Source: Gimesia chilikensis (GTDB lineage: Bacteria > Planctomycetota > Planctomycetia > Planctomycetales > Planctomycetaceae). Taken from it: a stretch of 64,000 nt of DNA. The position numbers and the translations under genes were made by a program. Each line of letters begins with the position of its first letter. Positions within the stretch are counted from its first letter, which is position 1. Of this stretch, positions 1-8,078 are shown piece after piece. The notes beneath the pieces were generated by a model. It saw only the letters and a program-made list of their open reading frames with translations. It was not told the DNA's origin and ran no database searches. Where the stretch lies: the NCBI RefSeq assembly GCF_008329715.1, contig NZ_VTSR01000012.1:1-64000 (forward strand), read 5' to 3'.

Positions 1-22
1 ACAGAAATCAGGAAAACAGCAT

Positions 23-58
23 AAAAAACCGCTCTGGTGGGAACGAACTTAAGAGCGG
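23..58 (-). terminator. Possible rho-independent terminator, minus strand
   Basis: Read on the minus strand, a 7-bp stem CCGCTCT/AGAGCGG (58-52 with 35-29) encloses a 16-base loop and is followed directly by a run of six T (28-23). The long loop makes it weaker than a textbook terminator. No minus-strand gene ending just before it is recognised. Confidence 0.35.
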
Positions 59-143
59 AGTTACTAGCCGCCGGTAATTTTTAGCGACACTGGATATATT
101 ACTGGTGGCTGGCGCCAGGCCGCTCAGGAAAAAAGCCAGCGAT

Positions 144-170
144 GAGCCCAAATGCAATTCGGGCCGAGTG
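144..170 (+). repeat. Dispersed palindromic repeat, copy A (degenerate)
   Basis: The stem arms GCCCAAAT (146-153) and ATTCGGGC (157-164) enclose the loop GCA, with one mismatched position. CCGAG follows, but the conserved GCGCAGCGAGCAGGA tail of better copies is lost. See the repeat-family finding for the other copies. Confidence 0.6.
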
Positions 171-336
171 TAACGCCGGTTCCTCACACGCCTGCCACTC
201 CATAAATGCTCCCCAATATGAATTACACATGAATCACCTTGACCGCGGCTCCGCGGCCCGATAAACATTCACTCAGACCATGTCACTCCGCCCCAGAACC
301 CTGAAAGTAATCATCGACCACCCGGAGTAAAGCTGC

Positions 337-1647
337 TTGAAATTTTTAACCACACCACACATCCGCCTTCCCTTTACCGGCCTGCTGTTCCTGGTCAACC
401 TCTGCCTGCAGTCGCTGCCCGTGCAGGCGGAAGTCACGCTGATCCCTTCCGGTAAGGCCAGCGTCTGGAAATATTACGACGCCGCCACTCCGCCCCGGGC
501 CGACTGGATGTTGTCGACCTTCGATGACCAGCCCTGGTCGTCCGGCCCCGCACCGCTCGGCTTTGGCGAACCGGGAATCAATACACCCGCAGGCGCAGGC
601 ACCGATCCACAAAACCGACAGATCACCGCCTACTTCCGGCACACCTTTACGGTTCCCGCCGACTCCGGCCTCCGCCAGCTGGTCCTGTTGATCCGCAGCG
701 ATGACGGCGTCGTCGTCTACCTCAATGGCACCGAGATCGCCCGCAACAATCTGCCCGCCGGACAGGTCACTCCACAGACCACCGCCGTCAATGCCCTGGG
801 AGGCGTGCTGGAGCGACTCTATCAACGTTTCACAATTCCGGCAGACAACCTCAAGGCCGGTACCAATCTGCTCGCAGTGGAACTGCACCAGGCGAACCCC
901 CGCAGCACCGATCTGTATCTGGACCTGATGCTCCGCGGCTATCAGAGCGCCGCCGAACTGCGGCCTATTCTCAAAACCGAACAGCAACAGGCGGCCCGCG
1001 ATTACCACACGCAACATTACATCTCTCCCCAGCTCAAGATTCTGGACGGCTACATTGACGGCGGTCGAGGCATGCAGGTCGATCCCCGGGGACAGACCCG
1101 CTCCCGTCGGGAACTGATCATCGTCGACCGTCAGCGGGATCCCTCTCTGCAGAAACATCTGGAATATGCCCGCTCCCAGGAAGTCATGTCGCTGCCGCCG
1201 GAGAAACGGGCACTGAAACTCGCCCAGTACATTGACCAGAGCATGTCACTGGATCAGCAGAACCGCGCCACCATGGCAGCGGTCGTCCTGCTGACAGACG
1301 AGTACGCCAACCAGGGCGTCCTGATCGGCGAAGTGACCCAGCTCTGCGGTGCCGGCGTCTGTCGACATCGGGCGCTGCTCTTCAAGATCCTCGCCGATGA
1401 AGCGGGCCTCGACGTCGCCCTCGTGCGCGGCAACTACGGAGACGCCACCCGCCACGCCGGCCATGCCTGGAACGAACTGCACCTCAAAGACGGCCGGCGT
1501 CTGATTGTCGATGTGATGCACCGCCGCGTCGAGCCACTGACCCCCACCGGCTCCCCGATCACCGCCCGCTACCTGACCATCGACAACAAACCCTGGTACG
1601 GCACCAAAGAACCCGAGACAGAGACTCCCCCCACCGAATCAGAATAA
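337..1647 (+). CDS. Secreted jelly-roll protein with C-terminal EDR1-type transglutaminase-like domain
   Basis: The start is TTG with GGAG about nine bases upstream. The 436-aa product begins with a signal peptide (cleavage near VQAEV, residue 31). Residues 32-205 look like the galactose-binding-type beta-sandwich common in Planctomycetota secreted proteins, with motifs such as DDGVVVYLNGTEIAR. Residues 225-420 resemble the EDR1/CTR1 N-terminal domain, a papain/transglutaminase-like fold: GVCRHRALLFKILAD, then HAWNEL, then IVDVMH. These place a possible Cys342-His376-Asp392 triad. The substrate is unknown; peptide or isopeptide bond chemistry outside the cytoplasm is an inference. It stands alone, followed by repeat-rich intergenic DNA. 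Confidence 0.8.
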   Translation: MKFLTTPHIRLPFTGLLFLVNLCLQSLPVQAEVTLIPSGKASVWKYYDAATPPRADWMLSTFDDQPWSSGPAPLGFGEPGINTPAGAGTDPQNRQITAYFRHTFTVPADSGLRQLVLLIRSDDGVVVYLNGTEIARNNLPAGQVTPQTTAVNALGGVLERLYQRFTIPADNLKAGTNLLAVELHQANPRSTDLYLDLMLRGYQSAAELRPILKTEQQQAARDYHTQHYISPQLKILDGYIDGGRGMQVDPRGQTRSRRELIIVDRQRDPSLQKHLEYARSQEVMSLPPEKRALKLAQYIDQSMSLDQQNRATMAAVVLLTDEYANQGVLIGEVTQLCGAGVCRHRALLFKILADEAGLDVALVRGNYGDATRHAGHAWNELHLKDGRRLIVDVMHRRVEPLTPTGSPITARYLTIDNKPWYGTKEPETETPPTESE

Positions 1648-1690
1648 CACCTCAGAGGTGCCCCCCCAAATCTCTCCCCGCTCCACCGGG

Positions 1691-1730
1691 TGGGCTCGAA
1701 TGCAATTCGAGCCGAGCACAGCGAGCAAGA
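1691..1730 (+). repeat. Dispersed palindromic repeat, copy B
   Basis: The perfect 9-bp stem GGCTCGAAT/ATTCGAGCC (1693-1701 with 1705-1713) has the loop GCA and is followed by the tail CGAGCACAGCGAGCA. Relative to other copies, the C-to-T change in the left arm is matched by G-to-A in the right arm, so pairing is kept. Confidence 0.85.
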
Positions 1731-1873
1731 GGTCTTAGAGAAAGCAATCCTGCACAAAACAGTCGTCCCTGTTTTCATTCACGTTGACCGCCGGCAAGCC
1801 AAATCAGCAGTAGGACACCAGCCCCGGTTGAAACGACGTTGCTATAAACCGTTCGAAATAAAAAAGATCGAGT

Positions 1874-1954
1874 GGCCCCGAATGCAATTCGGGGTTGTCA
1901 CAGACAACGGGAAACTGTCAGAGCACACGCACAATCCGGAAAGCGATCACCGAC
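1874..1954 (+). repeat. Dispersed palindromic repeat copy C plus left 65-bp direct repeat
   Basis: The perfect 8-bp stem CCCCGAAT/ATTCGGGG (1876-1883 with 1887-1894) has the loop GCA. From 1890 to 1954 the sequence matches 3961-4025 in the same orientation with 3 mismatches in 65 bases. The two copies bracket the AT-rich DUF4062 island. Confidence 0.85.
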
Positions 1955-2221
1955 TTCTATTAATCTGAATACATGCCTTGGCACATGAAAGCAAAAGTGC
2001 CGAAACTGAAAGACCGTGGATCGTTCCCCGGGTGCTACTCGATCGGCATCAAACAGGCTGACAAGCATCATATGACAGGTAATCCCCCCTAGTTGCTTCC
2101 GTGCTAGAGGGGCGAGGGTTGTCGGGTTTGAAACGTCAGAGCAGTATTGCAAAATTGCAGCCCGCAGAATCGAGGCAGCCTAGAGAGGCGAGCTGCTCAA
2201 GTTTCATTGGGACTGAGGGAA

Positions 2222-2707
2222 CTAAAATAAATCATCGAGAATTGTTTTTATAACAGCCCGATCTAAGGCCTTAGCGACCTCAAATCGTCCTTGGAGTTCT
2301 TCAGATCGGGCTTTTGTTTCCTTACCCGCATCAGAATTCATATCATGCCATTTGACCATAAATCCCACATTGTCCCACTCGATAGCTGTGTATGATTGAT
2401 GCTTGTCAACAGTGCCCCCAGTTGCATTTGCGACGTAATCATACCAATTATCAAATCCATCTAAGCTTACTGACTTGTCAAAATGAGGGGTAGGCATTCT
2501 GGAACATGCTTCAAAGAATTTTCTAGCGGCTGCATGTTCTTCAACTTCTTTGAACACTTTGTCAGCCCCAGCCTCATCAAGATGTCGATACAGTTTCTTC
2601 ACTAACTCTTCTACTTTATCGCTTGCATCTGAAATGTTAGTGAGTAAGTTTGTTGAGATTTTAAGTTGGTTACCAATCTTCCTTTGTTGAAGAAAATCAA
2701 AAAACAT
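2222..2707 (-). CDS. C-terminal part of frameshifted DUF4062 protein
   Basis: This 161-aa frame continues the DUF4062 gene that lies to its right. The two frames overlap by 11 bases and are offset by one base at a run of nine A on the coding strand (2728-2720). With one A fewer, the reading continues as QKKQWAGMFFDFLQQRK, which from memory is how related proteins read across this point. The segment is mostly helical and charged, with aromatic-rich stretches near its middle, and resembles no named domain beyond the continuation. It may be reached by frameshifting or slippage, or be dead. The whole region is AT-rich compared with its flanks. Confidence 0.6.
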   Translation of the reverse strand: MFFDFLQQRKIGNQLKISTNLLTNISDASDKVEELVKKLYRHLDEAGADKVFKEVEEHAAARKFFEACSRMPTPHFDKSVSLDGFDNWYDYVANATGGTVDKHQSYTAIEWDNVGFMVKWHDMNSDAGKETKARSEELQGRFEVAKALDRAVIKTILDDLF

Positions 2708-3230
2708 TCCTGCCCATTGTTTTTTTTTGCAGACTTATAATTTCACGGGCAAAATCAAATGGAGTAATTGCATTATTTACGGATTCCTTTCTTACATCAT
2801 CTATAAATTTGAAGATTCTTAGAGCATCTGAACTATCTTCTATGGAAGGAAAATTCATCTCAAGAATGAGGTCATTATTCTTGTTTTTGGAGTAAAAATG
2901 ATGGTCTGAGTATACGTTGCGTTTTACATATGTGAAGATCGGAATCTTTTGTTCCTTAGCTTCTAAAAACTCAGCATTTGTTATGGATTTGGATTTATCC
3001 GATATATATTCCCCCCCAAATCTACCACCGATAATCAAAATAAAAAGATCACAATTCCGTACCTCGTGTATACAACTTTCATGAGTATGTGAATCTGGAC
3101 TGAAATAAACATCTCCACGTTCACTCAATACCGGATCGAATCCGTAAGACTTGACGAATTCGAGTAAGCTGTCTCGTATCTCTGAAAGGTCATAACAAGT
3201 TGAGCTGATGAAGACTCTCGGATTTGCCAT
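2697..3230 (-). CDS. DUF4062 domain protein, N-terminal part (frameshifted)
   Basis: The start chosen is the ATG at 3230, giving MANPRVFISSTCYDL, because AAGGA lies ten bases upstream and DUF4062 proteins normally begin just before the VFISSTxxDL strand. An upstream start at 3287 would add an atypical 19 residues. Features seen are the FISST motif, HTHESCIHEV, CDLFILIIGGRFGGEY and the SITNAEFLEA segment. DUF4062 is a Rossmann-like domain often found at the N-terminus of NACHT or other signalling and defence proteins; its function here is unknown. The frame ends in MGRNVF right after a run of nine A, which looks like a frameshift. Full length would be about 335 aa with the following frame. Confidence 0.75.
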   Translation of the reverse strand: MANPRVFISSTCYDLSEIRDSLLEFVKSYGFDPVLSERGDVYFSPDSHTHESCIHEVRNCDLFILIIGGRFGGEYISDKSKSITNAEFLEAKEQKIPIFTYVKRNVYSDHHFYSKNKNNDLILEMNFPSIEDSSDALRIFKFIDDVRKESVNNAITPFDFAREIISLQKKTMGRNVF

Positions 3231-3337
3231 TTGATATTGGTCCTTGTATTGATTATCTCTGAAGCTACATACTATACGTACTTTCAATAGATCTCAAGAA
3301 TAAACCGGAGAACTGATCAACCGACTTTTAGAGCTAG

Positions 3338-3511
3338 TTTTTCTATTTATGCTCCGAGTCTCTGCACAAGCTGAAAGCAGCGCACGCACGAGAGGACGTG
3401 GTTGCATGCAACCTCCTGAAAACTAATGGCGCTGCCGTGATCATCTTGGGCGGTGGTCATGATCTGACGGACAACATTAAGCAAGTCGGTTGGGGGAAGT
3501 CACAAGCATGA
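3338..3511 (+). pseudogene. Remnant of a GC-rich coding sequence
   Basis: A 57-codon open stretch with no start codon ends in TGA at 3509-3511. From about 3360 its composition changes from AT-rich to GC-richer, and the translation reads convincingly as protein, including REDVVACNLLKTNG and AAVIILGGGHDLTDN. This looks like the tail of a planctomycete protein, with the front lost where the AT-rich island joins. I do not recognise the family with certainty. A chance open frame is possible. Confidence 0.35.
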
Positions 3512-3556
3512 GCGGCTGTCGGTGCCTAAGTATCTTTAAATTTTGAAAGCAGACAA

Positions 3557-3922
3557 ATGTTCTGGAAAAGTAAACTGATTGAAGTCGGATTAAAAATAAC
3601 GTTAAGCTGCAATGAAGATGAAGACGGCCGTCTTTTAATGACAGGAATGTATAAAAACATTTTGCTTTCAGGTGTCCCCAGACCGGGTGATTTTATTTTG
3701 GGCTTTGAGATTTTAGAAATGGCCGAAGTCAAAGACGTGAATTGGATGTGTGGTGGTGGCGTTCTAATTGAGCTTATTGGCAATGGCTTTGCCGATCTTC
3801 CCGATATGATTTCTTTTGAACAAATGCTAATAAATGATGGCTGGAAAGGTGCAGACCCTTACCACGGGTATACTGAGGCAAAACAGAAATATATTAAAAT
3901 ACATGGCTACCCTGACAATTAA
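3557..3922 (+). CDS. Hypothetical small protein
   Basis: This 121-aa product begins MFWKSKLIEVGLK. It has no signal peptide or membrane segment, is mildly acidic, and ends with an aromatic segment (DGWKGADPYHGYTEAKQKY). I do not recognise the family. Only a weak GAAAG lies before the ATG. It sits inside the AT-rich island between the 65-bp direct repeats, convergent with the DUF4062 gene. Size and charge recall immunity-type proteins, but nothing specific supports that. Confidence 0.55.
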   Translation: MFWKSKLIEVGLKITLSCNEDEDGRLLMTGMYKNILLSGVPRPGDFILGFEILEMAEVKDVNWMCGGGVLIELIGNGFADLPDMISFEQMLINDGWKGADPYHGYTEAKQKYIKIHGYPDN

Positions 3923-3960
3923 TGATTCAAATGCAAGTAGAGCAAGTGTCGGTGCCGAAT

Positions 3961-4025
3961 CGGGGTTGTCACAGACAACAGGAAACTGTCAGAGCACGCA
4001 CACAATCCGGAAAGCGATCACCGAC
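3961..4025 (+). repeat. Right 65-bp direct repeat (copy D of the palindrome family)
   Basis: It matches 1890-1954 in 62 of 65 positions and in the same orientation. Just upstream, CCGAAT joins directly to CGGGG, so this copy has lost the GCAATT part of the palindrome. It is the right boundary of the AT-rich island. Confidence 0.85.
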
Positions 4026-4073
4026 CTCTGTCGATTCCTGTGTCACCGTTTCATTCCACATCCAGCGATCACA

Positions 4074-4122
4074 CAGTCAGTTTCCTGCTCGCTGTGCTCG
4101 GCCCGAATTTTATTCGGGCCCA
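4074..4122 (-). repeat. Dispersed palindromic repeat, copy E (inverted)
   Basis: The perfect 9-bp stem GGCCCGAAT/ATTCGGGCC (4100-4108 with 4112-4120) has a three-base loop. On the minus strand the tail reads CGAGCACAGCGAGCAGGA and then AACTGACTG. It is in the opposite orientation to copies B, C, F and H. Confidence 0.85.
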
Positions 4123-4163
4123 CCCCCTGATCGCTTGAATGTGTTTAAAAGATCCCCACCCAT

Positions 4164-4913
4164 TCACGGCACCGGTCCCCAGATCTTTTCCAGCAGCGCA
4201 AACATCCGCGGGTCATGCGTCTTCAGTTCCGCGCGGACGAACGGATAAAAATCGTTCACGCCGAAATACGCCTCGGTTGATTCGGCGAAATACTCCTTGT
4301 GGTTGTTCATCCCGTAGTGCTGCACCGTCTGCCCGGTGTGTGACAGCACCTTTTCATACAGACCGCCTTCCTTCGCAGCATCATAAACGGCAATTACCTC
4401 GGGCTGATCGAAGCTCAATACCTGATCGTGGTAGGCGTGCGCCAGCTCATGCAGGACCACATACGGATGCTGGGCCCACATGTTCCGGGCGAACAACTGT
4501 GTGGCCACCGGAATATGCACGTGCTTCGCCAACCGCGGATCATGTCCGTTCGCCACGAGCCAGGCCCGGTTGGGATGGTACTGCATGCGATCCAGTTGCG
4601 GGTGCTTGAGTTCCAGCCAGATCCGCACCTGCTGTAACTGTTTCACCCGTTCCGCAGGCACGATGAACTTCACCCGCTGCAGATGGTTCCCCAGCGCCGC
4701 GAGCGCCTGCACTCCCACCTGCGCATGCGGCTCGGAAAACAGCGCGGGATCGACGTCCACCTGCCAGCCTTCCACTTCCCGTTGCACCGGATCAAACGAC
4801 GGAGCAGGGGAGTCCGCCGGTAATGGCGAACATACCAGGTTCCATCCGACAGTCACCACAATCAATGTCAGCCAGCCAGCAACCGTCCGCGAGAAAGTTT
4901 GACAATGCCGCAT
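4164..4913 (-). CDS. Secreted HEXXH metallopeptidase-like protein
   Basis: The start chosen is the ATG at 4913 (MRHCQTFSRTV), which gives a signal peptide with hydrophobic core GWLTLIVVTVGWNLV. The mature part is about 220 aa. A zinc motif HELAHAYHD lies near residues 155-163, and a downstream EYFAEST segment could supply the third zinc ligand, giving a zincin-type active site. Upstream is KHVHIPVATQLFARN. The substrate is unknown; the protein probably acts in the periplasm or outside the cell. An in-frame extension to 5024 gives a basic, cysteine-containing leader unlike a signal peptide, so I reject it. It is divergent from the hydrolase at 5089. Confidence 0.8.
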   Translation of the reverse strand: MRHCQTFSRTVAGWLTLIVVTVGWNLVCSPLPADSPAPSFDPVQREVEGWQVDVDPALFSEPHAQVGVQALAALGNHLQRVKFIVPAERVKQLQQVRIWLELKHPQLDRMQYHPNRAWLVANGHDPRLAKHVHIPVATQLFARNMWAQHPYVVLHELAHAYHDQVLSFDQPEVIAVYDAAKEGGLYEKVLSHTGQTVQHYGMNNHKEYFAESTEAYFGVNDFYPFVRAELKTHDPRMFALLEKIWGPVP

Positions 4914-5088
4914 CAGAGGGCCCTTTTTTCTAAATGCAGGAATCACAGAGGTTTCGATTTTAATGGCTCCACAGCAGGAACGAAACGCAAAAACCGATTT
5001 CCGGTTTTCCCACTGGCATCTCACAGACGAACGCCTAAAATGAGGTCAGACGCGTCCACTTCCTGAAACGTCTTTGAGTTGTCCCGTC

Positions 5089-6105
5089 ATGAATCTTGAA
5101 ACCCAGACCGAATCGACCCCGAAACCTCCGCGCTCCTGGCGGCAGTCGCTGCCCGGCGGCCTGCTGGATAAACCGCAAAACGGAAAACAGATGCTCGTTT
5201 ATTATGTCTCACGGGTGCTCGCGTTTTATGTCATCGCGATGCTGGTACTCATGCTCGCACAGCGGCGGCTCATTTATCAACCGACACGCGTCCCCGAACT
5301 TTCGACAGATCAGACCGCTGCCCCGTACGGCATTATCCATGAAATCACCACCACGACCGACGATGGCCTGGACCTCAAAGGCTGGCACTACCTCGCGGGA
5401 CAGGTCGCCTGTACCGATCAGGGGGAGTGCGATGCGGAACTGGCCAAAGGCCGACCCGTGGTGATCCTGCTGCATGGCAATGGAGGCAACCGTCTGCATC
5501 GCGTGGAAACCTGCCGTCTGCTGGCCAGCCTGAACCTGCACGTCTTCGCCTTTGACTATCGAGGCTACGCCGAAAACCCGGGCAGCCCCTCTCAAACCGG
5601 TCTGCTCAATGATGCCCGCGCCTTCTGGAAATACGCGGTCCGCGAACGCAAGGTTGACCCGGGGCGGATCATCCTCATGGGAGAATCGCTGGGAGGCGGC
5701 GTCGCCACCTTACTCGCCAGCGAACTCTGCGAACAGCATACGCCGCCGGCCGGGCTGATTCTGCGTTCCACCTTCAGCTCGATGGTCGATGCCGCTTCGC
5801 ACCACTATCCCTGGGTGCCTGTCTCCTGGCTGCTCTGGGATCAGTACCCCAGCCAGGCGGTCATCCCCAACATCGTCTGCCCGCTGCTGGTCATTCACGG
5901 CACCGAAGACGAAATCGTCCCTTACAAGCTCGGTAAAAAACTGTTCGACGCCGCACCGGCTTCCTCGGAGACCGGAATTCCCAAGCAGCTGGTCACCATC
6001 GAGCGGGGCAGCCATAACGGGCTGATGTATGAAGCACGCCTCAAACTCAGAGACGCCTACGACGACTTCACCCGCGAACTGTTTCCGGCAGTAACCAATC
6101 ACTGA
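5089..6105 (+). CDS. Membrane-anchored alpha/beta hydrolase (ABHD13-like)
   Basis: The start chosen is the ATG at 5089 (MNLETQTES); a TTG at 5074 is also in frame. The 338-aa product has one membrane segment near residues 40-58 (VLAFYVIAMLVLMLA) and then a serine hydrolase domain. Seen are the oxyanion region LLHGNGGN, the nucleophile elbow GESLGG, the acid in HGTEDEIVP and the final histidine in RGSHNG. The pattern matches the ABHD12/13-like family of lipid or acyl esterases. The substrate is unknown. It is a single gene. Confidence 0.85.
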   Translation: MNLETQTESTPKPPRSWRQSLPGGLLDKPQNGKQMLVYYVSRVLAFYVIAMLVLMLAQRRLIYQPTRVPELSTDQTAAPYGIIHEITTTTDDGLDLKGWHYLAGQVACTDQGECDAELAKGRPVVILLHGNGGNRLHRVETCRLLASLNLHVFAFDYRGYAENPGSPSQTGLLNDARAFWKYAVRERKVDPGRIILMGESLGGGVATLLASELCEQHTPPAGLILRSTFSSMVDAASHHYPWVPVSWLLWDQYPSQAVIPNIVCPLLVIHGTEDEIVPYKLGKKLFDAAPASSETGIPKQLVTIERGSHNGLMYEARLKLRDAYDDFTRELFPAVTNH

Positions 6106-6279
6106 GTTGGTCTTAAAGCTTCCACAACCCGAGTTGAGATTTCTCTGTTTTTTTTGCAAACAACGGATGAAAGCGGGCCACTACACCGGTTAAACTGAAG
6201 CTCTTGAGTATTTAAAGAATATTAACTTACGTGCCCCTGCAAATCTGTGACCTTGCAACTTGAAACCCTGAGGCCTCTT

Positions 6280-7821
6280 ATGAACCAGCTCCGGAATGCT
6301 TCCCACTGTCATCACTTCTCGCGCCGCCTGCTGATCGCGTACTTGCTGCTGCTGGTTATGGCCTGTTTCCCCGGGATGGTATCTGCCGCCGAGTTGATGG
6401 CAGGAGCCGCCAAGGTGGATATCACGAACCGCGATGTGCCCCTGGTAAATGATCCGCTGTATGTGAAGGCTCTGGTCATCAAAGAGGGAGACAACACCGC
6501 CGCCATCGTCACAGTGGATGCGGTCGCCATCGGCGAAATCGGTTCGATCACCAACGAGTACCTCGACAATGTCAGAGGGCAGATCGAAAAAGAACTGCAG
6601 ATCAAGCCGCAGAACATCATGATCAATGCCAGCCACTGTCACGGCATCGTCTGTAACGATGTCGAACAGCGAACGGTCCAGGCGATTAAAGAAGCCGCGA
6701 AGAAACTGGTCCCCGTCAAAGTCGGGGTTGGCACCGGTCACGAAGACCGCGTTATGGAAAACCGGCGGCTGTTCCTGAAGAACGGTAAAGAAGCCGACGT
6801 GCGTCACGCGTATTCGCTCCCCCCGGATGAAGAAGTGGCCGGCATCGGCCCCATCGATCCGGAGATCGGCATTCTCAAGCTCGACACACTGGATGGCGAA
6901 ACCGTGGCCGTCGTGTATAACTTCGCCTGTCACCCCATTCAGGGCGTGCCCAACAAGGGGAATACCGCCGACATGAGCGGGCTGGCTTCACAGGTCATCG
7001 AAGACAACCTCAGTAAAGATACCATCGCACTGTTCGTGCAGGGATGTGGCGGCGACATCAACCCGGTGCAGTACAAAGACGTCGACAATCCCCGCGACGC
7101 CGAAGTCCTGGGGAACATGCTCGCATTGAGTGCCCTGAAGGCGATCCGCAAAATCCAATGCACCGACAACAGCGGCCTCAAAGTCATCAACGAAACCCTG
7201 ACGCTCCCGCGTTCCAACAATGAAAAACGGATCGCGGAACTCAAGCAGGAACAGGAGCAGCTGCTCAACTCCCTGCAGGGAACCAGCCTGAACCTCAAGA
7301 CGTTTCTGCCACTGATTGTGAAGTACAAGCTGTATGAAGAGAGCCCGTCCTACTATTCGCACCGTTACATGCTGGAACAGAAGCTGGGACGCGACGGCCT
7401 GAAAAAGCTGGACGCCGAGAACCGCGCCAACATGGAACGCTACATCAACAACATCTACAAGATGGAAAAGATGAGCCGCAACAAAGCGAATCTGGCACTG
7501 CTCACCAAGCACCAGACCCGCAACCAGGCCGCAGGCAAAACCATCGACGTGGAAGTGGTCGCCTTCAAGCTGGGCGACTTCCGCATGATCACCTTCCCCG
7601 CCGAACTGACGGTCAACATTGGTCTCAACATCAAGCAGAAGTCACCGTTTGAAAACACATTCGTCGCCGGCTACACCAACGGCTACAACTACTACGCCCC
7701 CACCGCGGATCAGCTGAAGAACGTCGGCAACGCCCAGGAAGACAGCGACTGCCTCTTCGCCCCCGAATGGCAGGCCATCTTCGAAGCCAAAGCCCACGAA
7801 CTGATTCAGCAGCTGAAGTAA
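6280..7821 (+). CDS. Neutral/alkaline ceramidase-like secreted protein
   Basis: The start chosen is the ATG at 6280 with GAGG a few bases upstream; a GTG at 6247 is in frame but lacks a site. A signal peptide (YLLLLVMACFPGMVSA) precedes the neutral ceramidase N-terminal domain. Motifs are AGAAKVDITNRDVPL, INASHCHG and NFACHPIQG, the last two giving candidate zinc histidines, then NTADMSG and VQGCGGDINP. At 513 aa it is shorter than classical neutral ceramidases (about 650 aa) and lacks an obvious C-terminal beta domain. Planctomycetota have many such proteins with untested substrates, so hydrolysis of an N-acyl lipid is only an inference. A repeat follows the stop. Confidence 0.82.
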   Translation: MNQLRNASHCHHFSRRLLIAYLLLLVMACFPGMVSAAELMAGAAKVDITNRDVPLVNDPLYVKALVIKEGDNTAAIVTVDAVAIGEIGSITNEYLDNVRGQIEKELQIKPQNIMINASHCHGIVCNDVEQRTVQAIKEAAKKLVPVKVGVGTGHEDRVMENRRLFLKNGKEADVRHAYSLPPDEEVAGIGPIDPEIGILKLDTLDGETVAVVYNFACHPIQGVPNKGNTADMSGLASQVIEDNLSKDTIALFVQGCGGDINPVQYKDVDNPRDAEVLGNMLALSALKAIRKIQCTDNSGLKVINETLTLPRSNNEKRIAELKQEQEQLLNSLQGTSLNLKTFLPLIVKYKLYEESPSYYSHRYMLEQKLGRDGLKKLDAENRANMERYINNIYKMEKMSRNKANLALLTKHQTRNQAAGKTIDVEVVAFKLGDFRMITFPAELTVNIGLNIKQKSPFENTFVAGYTNGYNYYAPTADQLKNVGNAQEDSDCLFAPEWQAIFEAKAHELIQQLK

Positions 7822-7844
7822 GACCAACTAAATCTCAAAAGGGT

Positions 7845-7893
7845 GAGCCCGAATGCAATTCGGGCCGAGCGCAGCGAGCAGGAAACTGACGGT
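7845..7893 (+). repeat. Dispersed palindromic repeat, copy F
   Basis: The perfect 8-bp stem GCCCGAAT/ATTCGGGC (7847-7854 with 7858-7865) has the loop GCA. The full tail CGAGCGCAGCGAGCAGGA and AACTGACGGT follow. It starts 23 bases after the ceramidase-like gene ends. Confidence 0.88.
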
Positions 7894-8078
7894 GGGACCT
7901 CACGTGATCAGAGCATGCTTGCGCTACTGAAATCACCTGAAAAACGTCAGAAGGTATCAGATCCGCGTCCACCATTTCTGTGTTTTATAAAATTTTCGAT
8001 ACTCAGATAAACAAACTATCCTCAAACTGATTTCCTTACTCCTGACTGAAACATTCTTGATTCGAGGAGCGCGGGAAT

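Larger units (their letters stand above)
1..336. other. Intergenic left edge
   Basis: This stretch holds the possible minus-strand terminator, one degenerate copy of the dispersed palindromic repeat, and the leader of the gene starting at 337. A minus-strand open frame covers 8-268, but it runs through the repeat and the terminator and resembles no family I know, so I treat the stretch as non-coding. Confidence 0.5.
1648..2221. other. Repeat-bearing intergenic region
   Basis: This 574-bp stretch carries two copies of the dispersed palindromic repeat (1691-1730 and 1874-1954). The second runs into a 65-bp sequence that recurs at 3961-4025. Short open frames here, such as 1690-1968 on the plus strand and 1898-2152 on the minus strand, are made largely of repeat sequence and are not supported as genes. 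From about 1955 rightwards the sequence leads into the AT-rich island. Confidence 0.6.

Noticed and set aside
8..268. Minus-strand open frame of 86 codons
   Set aside because: It runs through a palindromic repeat and the candidate terminator, and its translation resembles no protein family.
346..1158. Long minus-strand open frame opposite the first gene
   Set aside because: It is antisense to a gene with a clear signal peptide and domains; GC-rich codon use often leaves the opposite strand open. The same reasoning removes the long antisense frames at 6190-6933, 9658-10689, 14423-15277, 17582-18298, 26812-27693 and 31784-33106.
1690..1968. Plus-strand open frame over two repeat copies
   Set aside because: The translation is made mostly of repeat sequence, with no ribosome site or family match.
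4139..4609. Plus-strand open frame opposite the HEXXH protein
   Set aside because: Its translation is Arg/Pro/Ser-rich, typical of an antisense shadow, and the minus strand carries the zinc motif.
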